A DNA stretch of 64,000 nt from Ralstonia insidiosa (GTDB taxonomy: Bacteria > Pseudomonadota > Gammaproteobacteria > Burkholderiales > Burkholderiaceae). Below, one piece after another: positions 48,286 through 58,590 of the stretch. The stretch is from NCBI RefSeq assembly GCF_008801405.1, contig NZ_VZPV01000004.1, positions 1 to 64,000 of the forward strand, given 5' to 3'. Positions within the stretch are counted from its first letter, which is position 1. Each line of letters starts with the position of its first letter. A program made the translations under genes and the position numbers. Under the pieces are notes generated by a model. The model was not told the DNA's origin and searched no databases. It worked only from the letters and a program-made list of their open reading frames with translations.

Positions 48286-49266
48286 ATGCAAACAGCACTC
48301 CTCAAGCCCAAAATTATTGCGGTTGAGCCGCTTGGCGATCATCACGCGAAGGTCGTCATGGAACCGTTCGAGCGCGGCTACGGCCACACGCTCGGTAACG
48401 CGCTGCGCCGCGTGCTGCTGTCGTCGATGGTCGGCTATGCCCCGACCGAAGTCACGATCGCTGGGGTCGTCCACGAGTATTCCACCATCGACGGCGTGCA
48501 AGAAGACGTCGTCAACCTGCTGCTGAACCTGAAGGGCGTGGTGTTCAAGCTGCACAACCGTGATGAAGTCACGGTGTCGCTGCGCAAGGAAGGCGAAGGT
48601 GTGGTGACCGCTGCTGATATCGAGCTGCCGCACGATGTCGAGATCATCAACCCGGGTCACGTGATCGCCAACCTGTCGGCTGGCGGCAAGCTTGACCTGC
48701 AACTGAAGGTCGAGCAAGGCCGTGGCTATGTGCCGGGTAACGTGCGTAAGTTTGGCGACGAGTCGAGCAAGGTCATTGGCCGCATCGTGTTGGACGCCTC
48801 GTTTGCGCCGGTGCGCCGCGTGTCGTACGCCGTTGAGTCCGCTCGTGTGGAACAGCGTACCGATCTCGACAAGCTGGTGATGAACATCGAAACCAACGGC
48901 GTGATCTCGCCGGAAGAGGCGATTCGCCAGTCGGCTCGCATCCTGGTGGACCAACTGTCGGTGTTCGCTGCCCTGGAAGGCACGGAAAGCGCTGCTGAGG
49001 CCGCCGCCGCCCGCGCACCGCAGATCGATCCGATCCTGCTGCGCCCGGTTGACGACCTGGAGCTGACGGTGCGTTCGGCCAACTGCCTGAAGGCCGAAAA
49101 CATCTACTACATCGGCGACCTGATCCAGCGTACCGAGAACGAGCTGCTGAAGACCCCGAACCTGGGTCGCAAGTCGCTCAACGAGATCAAGGAAGTCCTC
49201 GCTTCGCGTGGCCTGACGCTCGGCATGAAGCTCGAGAACTGGCCGCCTGCAGGTCTCGAGAAGTAA
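48286..49266 (+). CDS. rpoA: RNA polymerase alpha subunit
   Basis: Scaffold for core assembly and activator target, 326 residues. The N-terminal domain has [20 protein letters not shown]. After a linker, the C-terminal domain has [20 protein letters not shown], with the helix-hairpin-helix that binds UP elements and activators. A terminator follows. Confidence 0.99.
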
Positions 49267-49278
49267 TTGCAAGTTGTC

Positions 49279-49307
49279 GGCCGGTGCGTGTGCATCGGCC
49301 GGTTTTT
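49279..49307 (+). terminator. Terminator after rpoA
   Basis: GGCCGGTGC-GTGT-GCATCGGCC, a 9-bp stem with one G-T wobble, followed by GGTTTTT. It stands between rpoA and rplQ, so rplQ may be made partly by read-through. Confidence 0.78.
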
Positions 49308-49407
49308 CCGCCGTTGTTGTCTGGGCGGCTCATTGTTAAAGCTACCGGCCCGCGCCTCGCAAGGGGTGATAGAAGAGCTGGTCAAACACTCTTAAGAAGG
49401 AATCATC

Positions 49408-49803
49408 ATGCGTCACCGTCATGGTTTGCGGAAACTGAACCGCACCTCGTCGCACCGTCTCGCGATGCTGCGCAACATGTCCAACTCGCTGCTGCAGCAC
49501 GAGCTGATCAAGACCACCCTGCCGAAGGCCAAGGAACTGCGCAAGGTTGTCGAGCCGCTGATCACGCTGGCCAAGAAGGACACCGTTGCTAACCGCCGTC
49601 TGGCTTTCGCCCGCCTGCGCGACCGCGACATGGTCACCAAGCTGTTCACGGAACTGGGCCCGCGTTTCGCGACCCGTCCGGGTGGCTACACCCGTATCCT
49701 GAAGTTCGGCTTCCGTCAGGGCGACAATGCGCCGATGGCATTGGTCGAGCTGCTGGACCGTCCGGAAGTTGCCGAGGCTGTGGACGCCGAAGCCGCTGAG
49801 TAA
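49408..49803 (+). CDS. rplQ: 50S ribosomal protein L17
   Basis: Protein near the tunnel exit, 131 residues. It begins MRHRHGLRKLNRTSSHRLAM, the family signature. AAGGAA precedes the ATG. A strong terminator after it closes the ribosomal region. Confidence 0.98.
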   Translation: MRHRHGLRKLNRTSSHRLAMLRNMSNSLLQHELIKTTLPKAKELRKVVEPLITLAKKDTVANRRLAFARLRDRDMVTKLFTELGPRFATRPGGYTRILKFGFRQGDNAPMALVELLDRPEVAEAVDAEAAE

Positions 49804-49892
49804 GATCAGCCGAGGTTTGCCGGTGCGACACGTCGTCGCGCCGGGTGAGCCGAAAGTGCGCCGAATGTCCCTTTCGAGCGCGCATTACAATG

Positions 49893-49920
49893 AAGCCAGG
49901 ATTCGCATCCTGGCTTTTTT
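49893..49920 (+). terminator. Terminator after rplQ
   Basis: AAGCCAGGAT-TCGC-ATCCTGGCTT, a perfect 10-bp stem with a tetraloop, followed by TTTT. End of the ribosomal cluster. Confidence 0.93.
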
Positions 49921-49970
49921 GTTGTCTGCGCTCGGCTATTTGGCCATGGGAGCGCATCTGTGGAGTTTCC

Positions 49971-50309
49971 ATGTCTGCCGGAACCGATGTGCTGCTGGTG
50001 CTGACCAATCTGCCGGATGCCGACAGCGCCGACCGTGTGACCAAAGTCGTGCTCGAATCTCGGCAGGCCGCGTGCGTCAATCGCTTGCCTGCCTGCGCGT
50101 CGGCATACTGGTGGAATGGCGCGATCGAACAGGCGACCGAGATTCCGCTGTTGATCAAGACCACGCGTGCGACGTATTCCGCGCTCGAAGCGGTGTTGCG
50201 CAAGGCACATCCTTACGAGGTGCCCGAGATCATCGCCGTGCCGGTGACCGCGGGCCTGCCGGCGTATCTTGCGTGGGTGGCCGGCGAGACGCGACCACCT
50301 TCTGTTTGA
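49971..50309 (+). CDS. cutA: Divalent-cation tolerance protein CutA
   Basis: Small trimeric ferredoxin-like protein, 112 residues. The core has ACVNRLPACASAYWWNGAIE followed by TEIPLLIKTT, typical of CutA. The longer frame from 49845 overlaps the terminator and is rejected in favour of ATG 49971. In many proteobacteria cutA sits beside dsbD, as here. Its precise role is unsettled. Confidence 0.95.
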   Translation: MSAGTDVLLVLTNLPDADSADRVTKVVLESRQAACVNRLPACASAYWWNGAIEQATEIPLLIKTTRATYSALEAVLRKAHPYEVPEIIAVPVTAGLPAYLAWVAGETRPPSV

Positions 50310-50327
50310 AGTTAGATTGCCGTTGAT

Positions 50328-52184
50328 ATGACCTTCTCTTCGTCCCCGCCAATGCGCCGTGTGCTGCAGTTGCTGATGCTGCTGGTCGCCGTGCTGATGC
50401 TGCGCGTACCGGTGCACGCTGCTGACGATTTCCTGCCGCCCGAGCAGGCGTTCCGCTTCTCAGCCAAGCAACTCGATGGGCAGACGGTCGAGGTCAAGTT
50501 CGCCATTGCCGACGGTTATTACATGTACCGCGAGCGCTTGGCCGTGGTGGCGGACCCCGCAACAGTCACATTCGCGCCGCTTGAACTGCCTGCGGGCAAG
50601 ATCAAGCACGACGAGAACTTCAACAAGGAGGTCGAGACCTATCGCCATGAGCTCGTCTTCCACGTCAAGGCGCAAGACGCATCGGCGCCGTTCACGTTGG
50701 TCGTCACCTCACAAGGCTGTGCGGACCAGGGCCTGTGCTATCCACCGATGAAGAGCCGATTCCAGGTGGAGCCGGCCTCTGTGTCGAGTGTGCCAACGGC
50801 ACCGGGCGCCGCAGTAGTCAGCGGGGCCGAGTCCTCTTCCGACGACAAGCTCGGCCGCATCGCCAGCACGCTGGGCAGTGGCAACCTCGGGGCAATTGCC
50901 TTGCTGTTCTTCGGCTTTGGTTTGCTGCTGACATTCACACCGTGTGTGCTGCCCATGTTGCCGATCATCTCGGCCATCGTGGTGGGCGAGCATGCCACGC
51001 GCATGCGTGCTGCGGTGGTGTCCGTGGCATATGTGCTAGGGATGGCGACGGTCTACACGGCGCTTGGCGTGGCGGCGGGCTTGGCGGGGCAGGGGCTTCA
51101 GGCTGCGCTGCAGAACCCTTGGGTGTTGGGCGCGTTTGCGTTGCTGATTGCATTGCTGTCGCTGTCGATGTTCGGCTTGTACGAGCTGCAGTTGCCGGCG
51201 TCGTGGCATCACCGGTTGACGCAGGCATCCAACAAGCTGAGTGGCGGCCAGATTGCGGGCGCCGCCGTCATGGGGGCATTGTCGGCGCTGATCGTTTCAC
51301 CGTGCGTGACGGCACCCTTGGCGGGGGCGCTCGCTTACATTGCACAAACCGGCAATGCGGCAACGGGTGGTACAGCGCTGTTTGCCCTGTCCATGGGGAT
51401 GGGTGTGCCGCTGATTCTGGTGGGCGTGGGTGCCGGCAATCTGCTGCCGCGGTCGGGGCATTGGTTGACCGTCACCAAGGCGATCTTCGGCTTCATTCTG
51501 CTGGCCGTGGCCCTGTACATCGTGCAGCCGGTGCTGCCCGCATGGGCTGCAATGGTGGCCTGGGGCGCGCTGCTGATCGGTGCGGCCGTGTTTCTGCGGA
51601 CGTTCGATTCGCTGCCAGACGGCGCGGGCAACGTGCAGCGTCTGGGCAAGGTGGTGGGCGTGGTACTGGCGCTGGCGGGCGCGGCGCAACTGGTGGGCGT
51701 GGCCGCAGGTGGGCGAGATCCGCTGCAACCGTTGGCCGGCGTGCTGCGCGCATCGACCGGTGCATCCGCGCAAGCCGAGGCGCATGGCCTGACCTTCAAG
51801 CGCGTGAAGAGCACGGACGAACTCGACGCCGAGGTACGCAACGCCAGTGCGTCGGGTCGCGCGGTGATGCTCGACTTCTACGCCGACTGGTGCGTGAGCT
51901 GCAAGGAAATGGAGCGCCTGACCTTCACGGATGCGCGGGTGCGCACGGCGCTCGCCGATGTGGTGCTGCTGCAGGCCGATGTGACGGCCAACAGCGCGGA
52001 TGACCAGGCGCTGCTCAAGCGCTTTGGCCTGTTTGGCCCGCCCGGCACGATCTTCTTTGATACGCAGGGTCGTGAGGCGCAGGCCCGCGTGGTCGGCTTC
52101 GAGCGCGCCGACACCTTCCTCGCCAGTCTGCGCCGCGCTCTCGGTGCAAGCGGCGCAGCACAGACGGCAAAAACTTCTACCTGA
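50328..52184 (+). CDS. dsbD: Thiol:disulfide interchange protein DsbD
   Basis: Inner-membrane transporter that passes electrons from cytoplasmic thioredoxin to periplasmic DsbC and cytochrome-maturation thiols. The 618-residue product has a signal peptide ending VHA, then an N-terminal periplasmic domain with SQGCADQGLCYPP. A polytopic domain follows, with Cys in FTPCVLPM and SPCVTAPL, and then a C-terminal thioredoxin domain with DWCVSCKEME. All three Cys pairs are present. It starts 18 bases after cutA, probably one operon, and is convergent with hemB. Confidence 0.96.
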   Translation: MTFSSSPPMRRVLQLLMLLVAVLMLRVPVHAADDFLPPEQAFRFSAKQLDGQTVEVKFAIADGYYMYRERLAVVADPATVTFAPLELPAGKIKHDENFNKEVETYRHELVFHVKAQDASAPFTLVVTSQGCADQGLCYPPMKSRFQVEPASVSSVPTAPGAAVVSGAESSSDDKLGRIASTLGSGNLGAIALLFFGFGLLLTFTPCVLPMLPIISAIVVGEHATRMRAAVVSVAYVLGMATVYTALGVAAGLAGQGLQAALQNPWVLGAFALLIALLSLSMFGLYELQLPASWHHRLTQASNKLSGGQIAGAAVMGALSALIVSPCVTAPLAGALAYIAQTGNAATGGTALFALSMGMGVPLILVGVGAGNLLPRSGHWLTVTKAIFGFILLAVALYIVQPVLPAWAAMVAWGALLIGAAVFLRTFDSLPDGAGNVQRLGKVVGVVLALAGAAQLVGVAAGGRDPLQPLAGVLRASTGASAQAEAHGLTFKRVKSTDELDAEVRNASASGRAVMLDFYADWCVSCKEMERLTFTDARVRTALADVVLLQADVTANSADDQALLKRFGLFGPPGTIFFDTQGREAQARVVGFERADTFLASLRRALGASGAAQTAKTST

Positions 52185-53180
<996 letters not shown>

Positions 53181-53330
53181 GTCAGCGGACTCTAAGAACA
53201 CACTGTGAAGTTTGAAAACTTTCGTGGCGATTATCCATCCTATGCACGGACAATGCGCCCGCGACGCTGGTGCAGCGTCCCCCGCGGCTCCTCCCTGACG
53301 CGGGTTCCCATCGATGGCTCGATGGGGTCG

Positions 53331-54032
53331 TTACCCCCGTTGCGCTTTTGGCGACGGGGTTTTTTTTGCCGGTTCGCTTTGCAGCGCGGGCTCCAGGGCT
53401 TCGGGCAGACACAGCCAACCTGCGACAATTCGCTGCGCCTCTTCGATGCCGCGGCGCTTCAGGCTGGAGAACAGCTGCACCGTGAGTGACACGTCACCTT
53501 CGATCTGCGCGCGGTAATCGGCCAGCACCTTGCGTGCCGCCATCAGCGCGCGCGACGCATCGTTGTTGGTCAGCTTGTCGGCCTTCGTGAGCAGCACGTG
53601 GATCGGCTTGCCCGTCGGCAGGAACCACTCGACCATCTGGCAATCGAGGTCGGTGAAGGGGCGGCGCGCGTCCATCATGATGACCAGGCCGGCCAGTTGC
53701 TGGCGCGCCTTGACGTAGTCGCCCAGCAGATGGACCCAGTGCGATTTGGTTTCGCCCGGCGCTTCGGCATAGCCGTAGCCGGGCAAGTCGACCAGGAAGC
53801 CGAGCGGGTCTTCCGCCTTGGCCGGCATCACGGAGAAATAGTTGATGTGCTGTGTGCGACCGGGCGTCTTACTGGAGAACGCCAACCGCTTCTGGTTGCA
53901 CAGGATGTTGATTGCGGTGGATTTGCCTGCGTTGGAGCGGCCCGCAAACGCGACTTCCGGCACAGCGGTTGCCGGTAAATCACGCAAATGATTGACGGTG
54001 ATGAAGAAACGGGCTTGATGCAGGAGCGACAT
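53331..54032 (-). CDS. ysxC: Ribosome-biogenesis GTPase YsxC/EngB
   Basis: GTPase needed for 50S assembly, 233 residues. G1 is GRSNAGKST, G2 lies in TPGRTQ, G3 is DLPGYG and G4 is TKAD. The C-terminal 25 residues are a variable Pro/Lys-rich tail. It is divergent from the cytochrome c4 gene and lies upstream of hemB on the same strand, with 150 bases between them. Confidence 0.96.
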   Translation of the reverse strand: MSLLHQARFFITVNHLRDLPATAVPEVAFAGRSNAGKSTAINILCNQKRLAFSSKTPGRTQHINYFSVMPAKAEDPLGFLVDLPGYGYAEAPGETKSHWVHLLGDYVKARQQLAGLVIMMDARRPFTDLDCQMVEWFLPTGKPIHVLLTKADKLTNNDASRALMAARKVLADYRAQIEGDVSLTVQLFSSLKRRGIEEAQRIVAGWLCLPEALEPALQSEPAKKTPSPKAQRG

Positions 54033-54106
54033 GCGCGGCAGTACCTGTAGACTGCAGTTCAGAACTGCGTGGTTGCTGCGCCGCGAGGTCGCATTGCAGA
54101 GGCGTT

Positions 54107-54185
54107 ATTGTACAATATGCCGGTTTACGGACGTCCCCTCCAGATCCGTCGCAGGACCGCCCCGAGGCCCGGGCCGGTCCGTTTT
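54107..54185 (+). promoter_or_regulatory. Leader of the cytochrome c4 gene: palindrome and hairpin
   Basis: The 256-base ysxC-cytochrome spacer holds a perfect palindrome ATTGTACAAT (54107-54116), which includes a -10-like TACAAT. Further on, GGACCG (54154-54159) pairs with CGGTCC (54175-54180) around GGCCCGGGCC, followed by GTTTTC. The first may be a promoter or operator; the second may be an attenuator. Both are weak calls. Confidence 0.35.
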
Positions 54186-54288
54186 CATGCACGGTTCCGG
54201 TACGAGGAGAAGGGGATGCCCGGCGCCGCAGGGTCCGGCATTGGGCGGCGCACGCAGCATTCGAAAACAATCTAAACAAGGTGTGCGA

Positions 54289-54948
54289 ATGAACCGCATC
54301 GCGAACGTTCTTGCTGTCGCAGCGCTGTCCCTGGCATCGGCCCTTTCCGTGGCCCACGCTGAAGAACAAAAGATTGCCAAAGCCGATGCTGCACGCGGCG
54401 AAACGCTCTTCAACACCGGCGTTCCCGCCAACGGCGTGCCGGCCTGTACGAGCTGCCACGGTGCTGGTGGCAACAGCGCCATGAACGTCAACCCGAAGCT
54501 GGCGGGTCAGCACGCCGAGTACATCGAGAAGCAACTCAAGGATTTCAAGGCCAAGACCGACCGTAACTACGCGGTCATGTCGCTGTACGCGGGCGCGCTG
54601 TCCGATCAGGACATGAAGGACATCGGCGCGTACCTGGGCAAGCAGGCTGCCTGGAAGCCGGGCTCGGCCAAGAGCAAGGACACCATCGAGCTGGGCCAGA
54701 AGCTGTACCGCGGCGGTGACGCCAAGCGCGGCATCGCAGCCTGCGCAGGCTGCCACGGCCCGACCGGTGCCGGTATTCCGGCGCAGTATCCGCGTATCGC
54801 AGGTCAGTTCTCTGAATACACCGAGGCGCAATTGGTGGCGTTCCAGAACGGCACGCGCAAGAACAGCGTGCAGATGCATGACCTGGCCAACCGCATGACG
54901 ACTGAGCAGATCAAGGCGGTGGCCGACTACATCGCCGGCCTGCGCTAA
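54289..54948 (+). CDS. Diheme cytochrome c4-type protein
   Basis: Periplasmic electron carrier, 219 residues, signal peptide ending VAHA (about residue 24). Two class I cytochrome c domains are visible, with heme-binding CTSCHG near residue 50 and CAGCHG near residue 150, and the repeated LAGQHAEY and IAGQFSEY elements. The family feeds terminal oxidases. The frame upstream to 54031 is non-coding leader. A terminator follows, then the two System II heme-ligation genes. Confidence 0.94.
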   Translation: MNRIANVLAVAALSLASALSVAHAEEQKIAKADAARGETLFNTGVPANGVPACTSCHGAGGNSAMNVNPKLAGQHAEYIEKQLKDFKAKTDRNYAVMSLYAGALSDQDMKDIGAYLGKQAAWKPGSAKSKDTIELGQKLYRGGDAKRGIAACAGCHGPTGAGIPAQYPRIAGQFSEYTEAQLVAFQNGTRKNSVQMHDLANRMTTEQIKAVADYIAGLR

Positions 54949-54998
54949 TCTGCCGCACCTGACCGTCTGGCAGGCGGTCGCACAATCAACAAGAAGAA

Positions 54999-55040
54999 CA
55001 GGGTGGCAATGCGCCTGGCATCGCCGCCCTGTTTTCGTTT
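54999..55040 (+). terminator. Terminator after the cytochrome gene
   Basis: CAGGGTGGC (54999-55007) pairs with GCCGCCCTG (55023-55031), with ATGC/GCAT inside and one A-C mismatch, followed by TTTTCGTTT. It lies 20 bases before resB, so resB may need read-through or its own promoter. Confidence 0.72.
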
Positions 55041-55059
55041 CTGAACAGGCTTTCTTCGC

Positions 55060-57279
55060 ATGTCTTCGGTCTCCACTTCCGGCGTCCAGATCCGCTCCCG
55101 CCGCCGTGCACTGCGCGAGACGGTCGAGCTGCTGTCGTCGATGCGCTTTGCGATCAGCTTGCTGACCGTCATCGCCATCGCCAGCGTGATCGGCACGGTG
55201 CTCAAGCAGAACGAGCCGTACCCGAACTACGTCAACCAGTTCGGGCCGTTCTGGGCGGAGGTGTTCCGCTCGTTGACGCTGCCCACGGTGTACAGCGCGT
55301 GGTGGTTCCTGCTGATCCTGGCGTTTCTGGTGGTGTCGACCTCGCTGTGCATCGTGCGCAATGCGCCCAAGATGCTGGCCGACATGCGTACCTGGCGCGA
55401 GAACGTGCGCGAGGGCAGTTTGCGCGCGTTCCATCACAAGGACGAGTTCGACGCGCCCGCCGACGCGGCCACCGTCACGGCGCGCTTGGCCGCGCTGGCG
55501 CAGAACCGAGGCTTTCGCATCAAGGCGTTTTCGCGCGACGGTGGGGCCACGCTCATCACGGCCAAGGCCGGCGCCGGCAACAAGATCGGCTATATCCTGG
55601 CGCATTCGGCCATCGTCATCGTCTGCATCGGCGGGTTGCTCGACGGCGACATGATGATCCGCGCGCAGATGTGGTTTGGCGGCAAGTCGCCCATCAAGGG
55701 CAACGCGGTCATCAGCGAGATCGGGCCGGAGCACCGGCTCTCGGTGTCCAACCCGGGCTTCCGGGGCAATGCGTTCGTGCCGGAGGGCTCGACCGTCAGC
55801 ACTGCGATCCTGAACATCGCCGACGGGGCGCTGATCCAGGACCTGCCGTTCATGATTACGCTCAAGAAGTTCACCGTTGAGCATTATTCGACCGGCATGC
55901 CCAAGCTGTTCGCCAGCGATATCGTCGTGACCGACCGCCGCACCGGCAAGCAGGTCGATGCGCGTGTCGAGGTGAACAAGCCGTTCGTGTATGACGGCGT
56001 GGCGATCTACCAGTCGAGCTTTGAAGACGGCGGCTCCAAGCTCAAGCTGACCGGCTTCCCGATGGCGGGGGGCGAGGCCAAGACGTTCACGCTGTCCGGC
56101 GTGGTTGGCCAAGACACCAAGCTGACCGGCCACGGTGCTGACTACACGGTCGAGTTCACCGATTTCCGCCTGATGAACATCGAGACGGTGACGGACGCCT
56201 CCGGCAAGCCCGACGCACGGGGCGTGGGCAAGAAGGGCGGCAATCAGGGGGACGATGCGAGCGGCCTGCGCGCCGAGCTGGGCAACGTCACCAAGATGAC
56301 GCACGACCGTGACCTGCGCAACGTCGGCCCGTCGGTGCAGTACAAGCTGCGCGATGCAAACGGCCAGGCGCGCGAGTTCAGCAACTACATGCTGCCGGTC
56401 ACGCTGGATGGGCAATCGGTGTTCCTGGCCGGCATGCGCACGCAGCCGGACGAGCCGTTCCGCTATCTGCGCATTCCGGCGGATGCGCAAGGCACGGTGA
56501 ACGACTGGATGCGCCTGCGCGCCGCGCTGCAAAACCCGGCGATGCGTGCGGAGGCGGCGCGCCGCTTTGCACTGCTCTCCATGCCCGGCGAGGATCGCGC
56601 CGCACTGCGCAGCCAGTTGACCGACAGCGCCCGTCGCGCGCTCGACCTGTTCGCCGGTGCCGCTGCTGACCTGAAAGATGCCCCTGCCGAAGCGCAAGGT
56701 GGTTTTACAGCGATCGCCACCTTCCTGCAAAAGTCAGTGCCCGAAGGCGAGCGCGAGAAGGCGGCCGACGTGCTGATGAAGATCATCAACAGCGCGATGT
56801 GGGAGCTGTGGCAACTGGCCCGCGCGCAGGATGGCCTGCCCGCGCCTACTGTCGATGCGACGAGCAGCCAGTGGCTGCAGACCGCCATCAACTCGCTGTC
56901 GGACAATGTTTTCTACGGCGCACCTGTGTATCTGCAGCTTGCCGACTTCCAGCAGGTGCAGGCCAGCGTGTTCCAGCTCACGCGTGCGCCGGGCAAGAAC
57001 ATCGTGTATCTTGGGTCGCTGCTGCTGGTGCTGGGCGTGTTCTCAATGTTCTACGTAAGGGAGCGCCGCTGGTGGCTGTGGGTCAAGCCGCAATCCGGTC
57101 AGACCAACGAACGCACCTCCGGCGCACATGTGCTGACCGCCATGTCGACCATGCGCCGCACGCTCGACTTCGACCGCGAGTTCGAGCGCCTCAAGCAAGA
57201 TGTTCGCGCCGTGACGGGCGCCCCCGCGATCCCCGGTTCTGCCAGTGCAGCAGACACCGACCCCAAACCAATGAAGTGA
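55060..57279 (+). CDS. resB: Cytochrome c biogenesis protein ResB (Ccs1)
   Basis: System II heme-handling protein, 739 residues, that acts with CcsA to deliver and attach heme to apocytochromes outside the inner membrane. Membrane segments near residues 30-50, 85-105 and 185-205 precede a large periplasmic domain, and a last segment lies near residues 645-665. The N-terminal LSSMRFAISLLTVIAIASVI and VLKQNEPYPNYVNQFGPFW are typical. It begins 20 bases after a terminator; ccsA starts seven bases after it. Confidence 0.95.
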   Translation: MSSVSTSGVQIRSRRRALRETVELLSSMRFAISLLTVIAIASVIGTVLKQNEPYPNYVNQFGPFWAEVFRSLTLPTVYSAWWFLLILAFLVVSTSLCIVRNAPKMLADMRTWRENVREGSLRAFHHKDEFDAPADAATVTARLAALAQNRGFRIKAFSRDGGATLITAKAGAGNKIGYILAHSAIVIVCIGGLLDGDMMIRAQMWFGGKSPIKGNAVISEIGPEHRLSVSNPGFRGNAFVPEGSTVSTAILNIADGALIQDLPFMITLKKFTVEHYSTGMPKLFASDIVVTDRRTGKQVDARVEVNKPFVYDGVAIYQSSFEDGGSKLKLTGFPMAGGEAKTFTLSGVVGQDTKLTGHGADYTVEFTDFRLMNIETVTDASGKPDARGVGKKGGNQGDDASGLRAELGNVTKMTHDRDLRNVGPSVQYKLRDANGQAREFSNYMLPVTLDGQSVFLAGMRTQPDEPFRYLRIPADAQGTVNDWMRLRAALQNPAMRAEAARRFALLSMPGEDRAALRSQLTDSARRALDLFAGAAADLKDAPAEAQGGFTAIATFLQKSVPEGEREKAADVLMKIINSAMWELWQLARAQDGLPAPTVDATSSQWLQTAINSLSDNVFYGAPVYLQLADFQQVQASVFQLTRAPGKNIVYLGSLLLVLGVFSMFYVRERRWWLWVKPQSGQTNERTSGAHVLTAMSTMRRTLDFDREFERLKQDVRAVTGAPAIPGSASAADTDPKPMK

Positions 57280-57286
57280 GCAGGTG

Positions 57287-58477
57287 ATGGAAGCGACGAA
57301 TCCTCCCCAAACGACCGTGGCGAGCGCTGATCTGGGTGCACTAGAGCGTGCGTCGTATTTCCGCCGGCTGGGCTGGTTCGACTGGCTGTTTGCCGCGGTG
57401 CTGGCTGCCGGCGCTGGTTATGCGTTCTCGCGTTACGGCGCCTACATGGATGGCTACGAGCGCGGCATTCTCGTCGCGGCTGTCCCCGCCTTCGCATGGC
57501 TGGGCTGGACGTGGAAGCCGGTGCGGGTGCTGATGATCGGCATTGCCGTGCTGTCGCTGTTCGGCATCTCGCAGTACAGCGGTGCGAACGGCCCCGAGCT
57601 CGCTCGCGCTGAGCACGCCTTCTTCCTGAAGTACTTCCTCGCCAGCCAGTCGGCCATCCTGTGGATGAGCGCGCTGATCTTCCTGTCCACGCTGTTCTTC
57701 TGGACAGGGTTGGCGCTGCGCTGGGAAGCGGGCAGCTCGATTGGTAGCAAGCTGTGCTGGGCGGCCGTGGTGCTGGGTCTGACTGGCATGCTGGTGCGCT
57801 GGTACGAGTCCTACCTGGTGGGGGCGGATATTGGCCACATTCCCATCTCGAACCTCTACGAAGTTTTCATCCTCTTCACGCTGATCACGTCGCTGTTCTA
57901 CCTGTACTACGAGCAGCGCTACAAGACGCGCGCGCTTGGCCCGTTCGTGATGCTGGTGGTGTCGGCGGCGGTGGGCTTCCTGCTGTGGTACACGGTGTCG
58001 CGCGGCGCGCAGGAGATCCAGCCGCTGGTGCCGGCGCTGCAAAGCTGGTGGATGAAGATTCACGTGCCGGCCAACTTCATTGGCTACGGCACGTTTGCGT
58101 TGGCTGCCATGGTGGGCGCGGCTTACCTGCTCAAGGAGCACGGCATCCTGGTCGATCGCCTGCCGTCACTCGAAGTGCTGGATGATGTGATGTACAAGGC
58201 CATCACCGTCGGCTTTGCGTTCTTCACCATCGCCACAATTCTGGGCGCGCTGTGGGCGGCGGACGCCTGGGGCGGGTACTGGAGCTGGGATCCGAAGGAA
58301 ACCTGGGCGCTGATCGTCTGGCTGAACTATGCGGCCTGGCTGCATATGCGCCTGATGAAGGGCCTGCGTGGCCGCATGGCGGCGTGGTGGGCGCTGATTG
58401 GCCTGCTGGTGACGACCTTCGCCTTCCTGGGCGTGAACATGTTCCTGTCGGGCTTGCACAGCTACGGCGAACTCTAA
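57287..58477 (+). CDS. ccsA: Cytochrome c biogenesis protein CcsA/ResC
   Basis: Polytopic heme-ligation protein of System II, 396 residues. The heme-binding WWD-type motif reads WGGYWSWDPKETWALIVWL near residues 325-343, with flanking histidines. ATG 57287 is used; an overlapping GTG at 57284 is possible. It forms an operon with resB. Confidence 0.95.
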   Translation: MEATNPPQTTVASADLGALERASYFRRLGWFDWLFAAVLAAGAGYAFSRYGAYMDGYERGILVAAVPAFAWLGWTWKPVRVLMIGIAVLSLFGISQYSGANGPELARAEHAFFLKYFLASQSAILWMSALIFLSTLFFWTGLALRWEAGSSIGSKLCWAAVVLGLTGMLVRWYESYLVGADIGHIPISNLYEVFILFTLITSLFYLYYEQRYKTRALGPFVMLVVSAAVGFLLWYTVSRGAQEIQPLVPALQSWWMKIHVPANFIGYGTFALAAMVGAAYLLKEHGILVDRLPSLEVLDDVMYKAITVGFAFFTIATILGALWAADAWGGYWSWDPKETWALIVWLNYAAWLHMRLMKGLRGRMAAWWALIGLLVTTFAFLGVNMFLSGLHSYGEL

Positions 58478-58501
58478 GTCACAAAAAATCCTCAGCGGAC
58501 T

Positions 58502-58526
58502 GGAATAAAGACGCGCCTAGCGTGTT
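58502..58526 (+). promoter_or_regulatory. Possible ECF-type promoter before the lipoprotein gene
   Basis: GGAATA at 58502 resembles an ECF sigma -35 element, with CGTGTTT at 58520 as a possible -10. A second GGAATA lies at 60467, before msrP. No consensus for this sigma factor is known to me and the spacing is short. Confidence 0.22.
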
Positions 58527-58590
58527 TACTGCTCTGTGAGGGCGCCTCATTTTTCCCCTTCCGGCGCCCCTCCCACCCAAGGAGAACAAG

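Noticed and set aside
53286..53372. Terminator-like inverted repeat CCCCGTTGC/GCGACGGGG with a T run on the plus strand
   Set aside because: It overlaps the end of ysxC, which runs on the other strand, and no plus-strand gene ends there.
53980..56730. A 916-codon minus-strand frame across the cytochrome c4 and resB genes
   Set aside because: It covers two well-supported genes on the plus strand and has the His/Arg-rich composition of a shadow frame.
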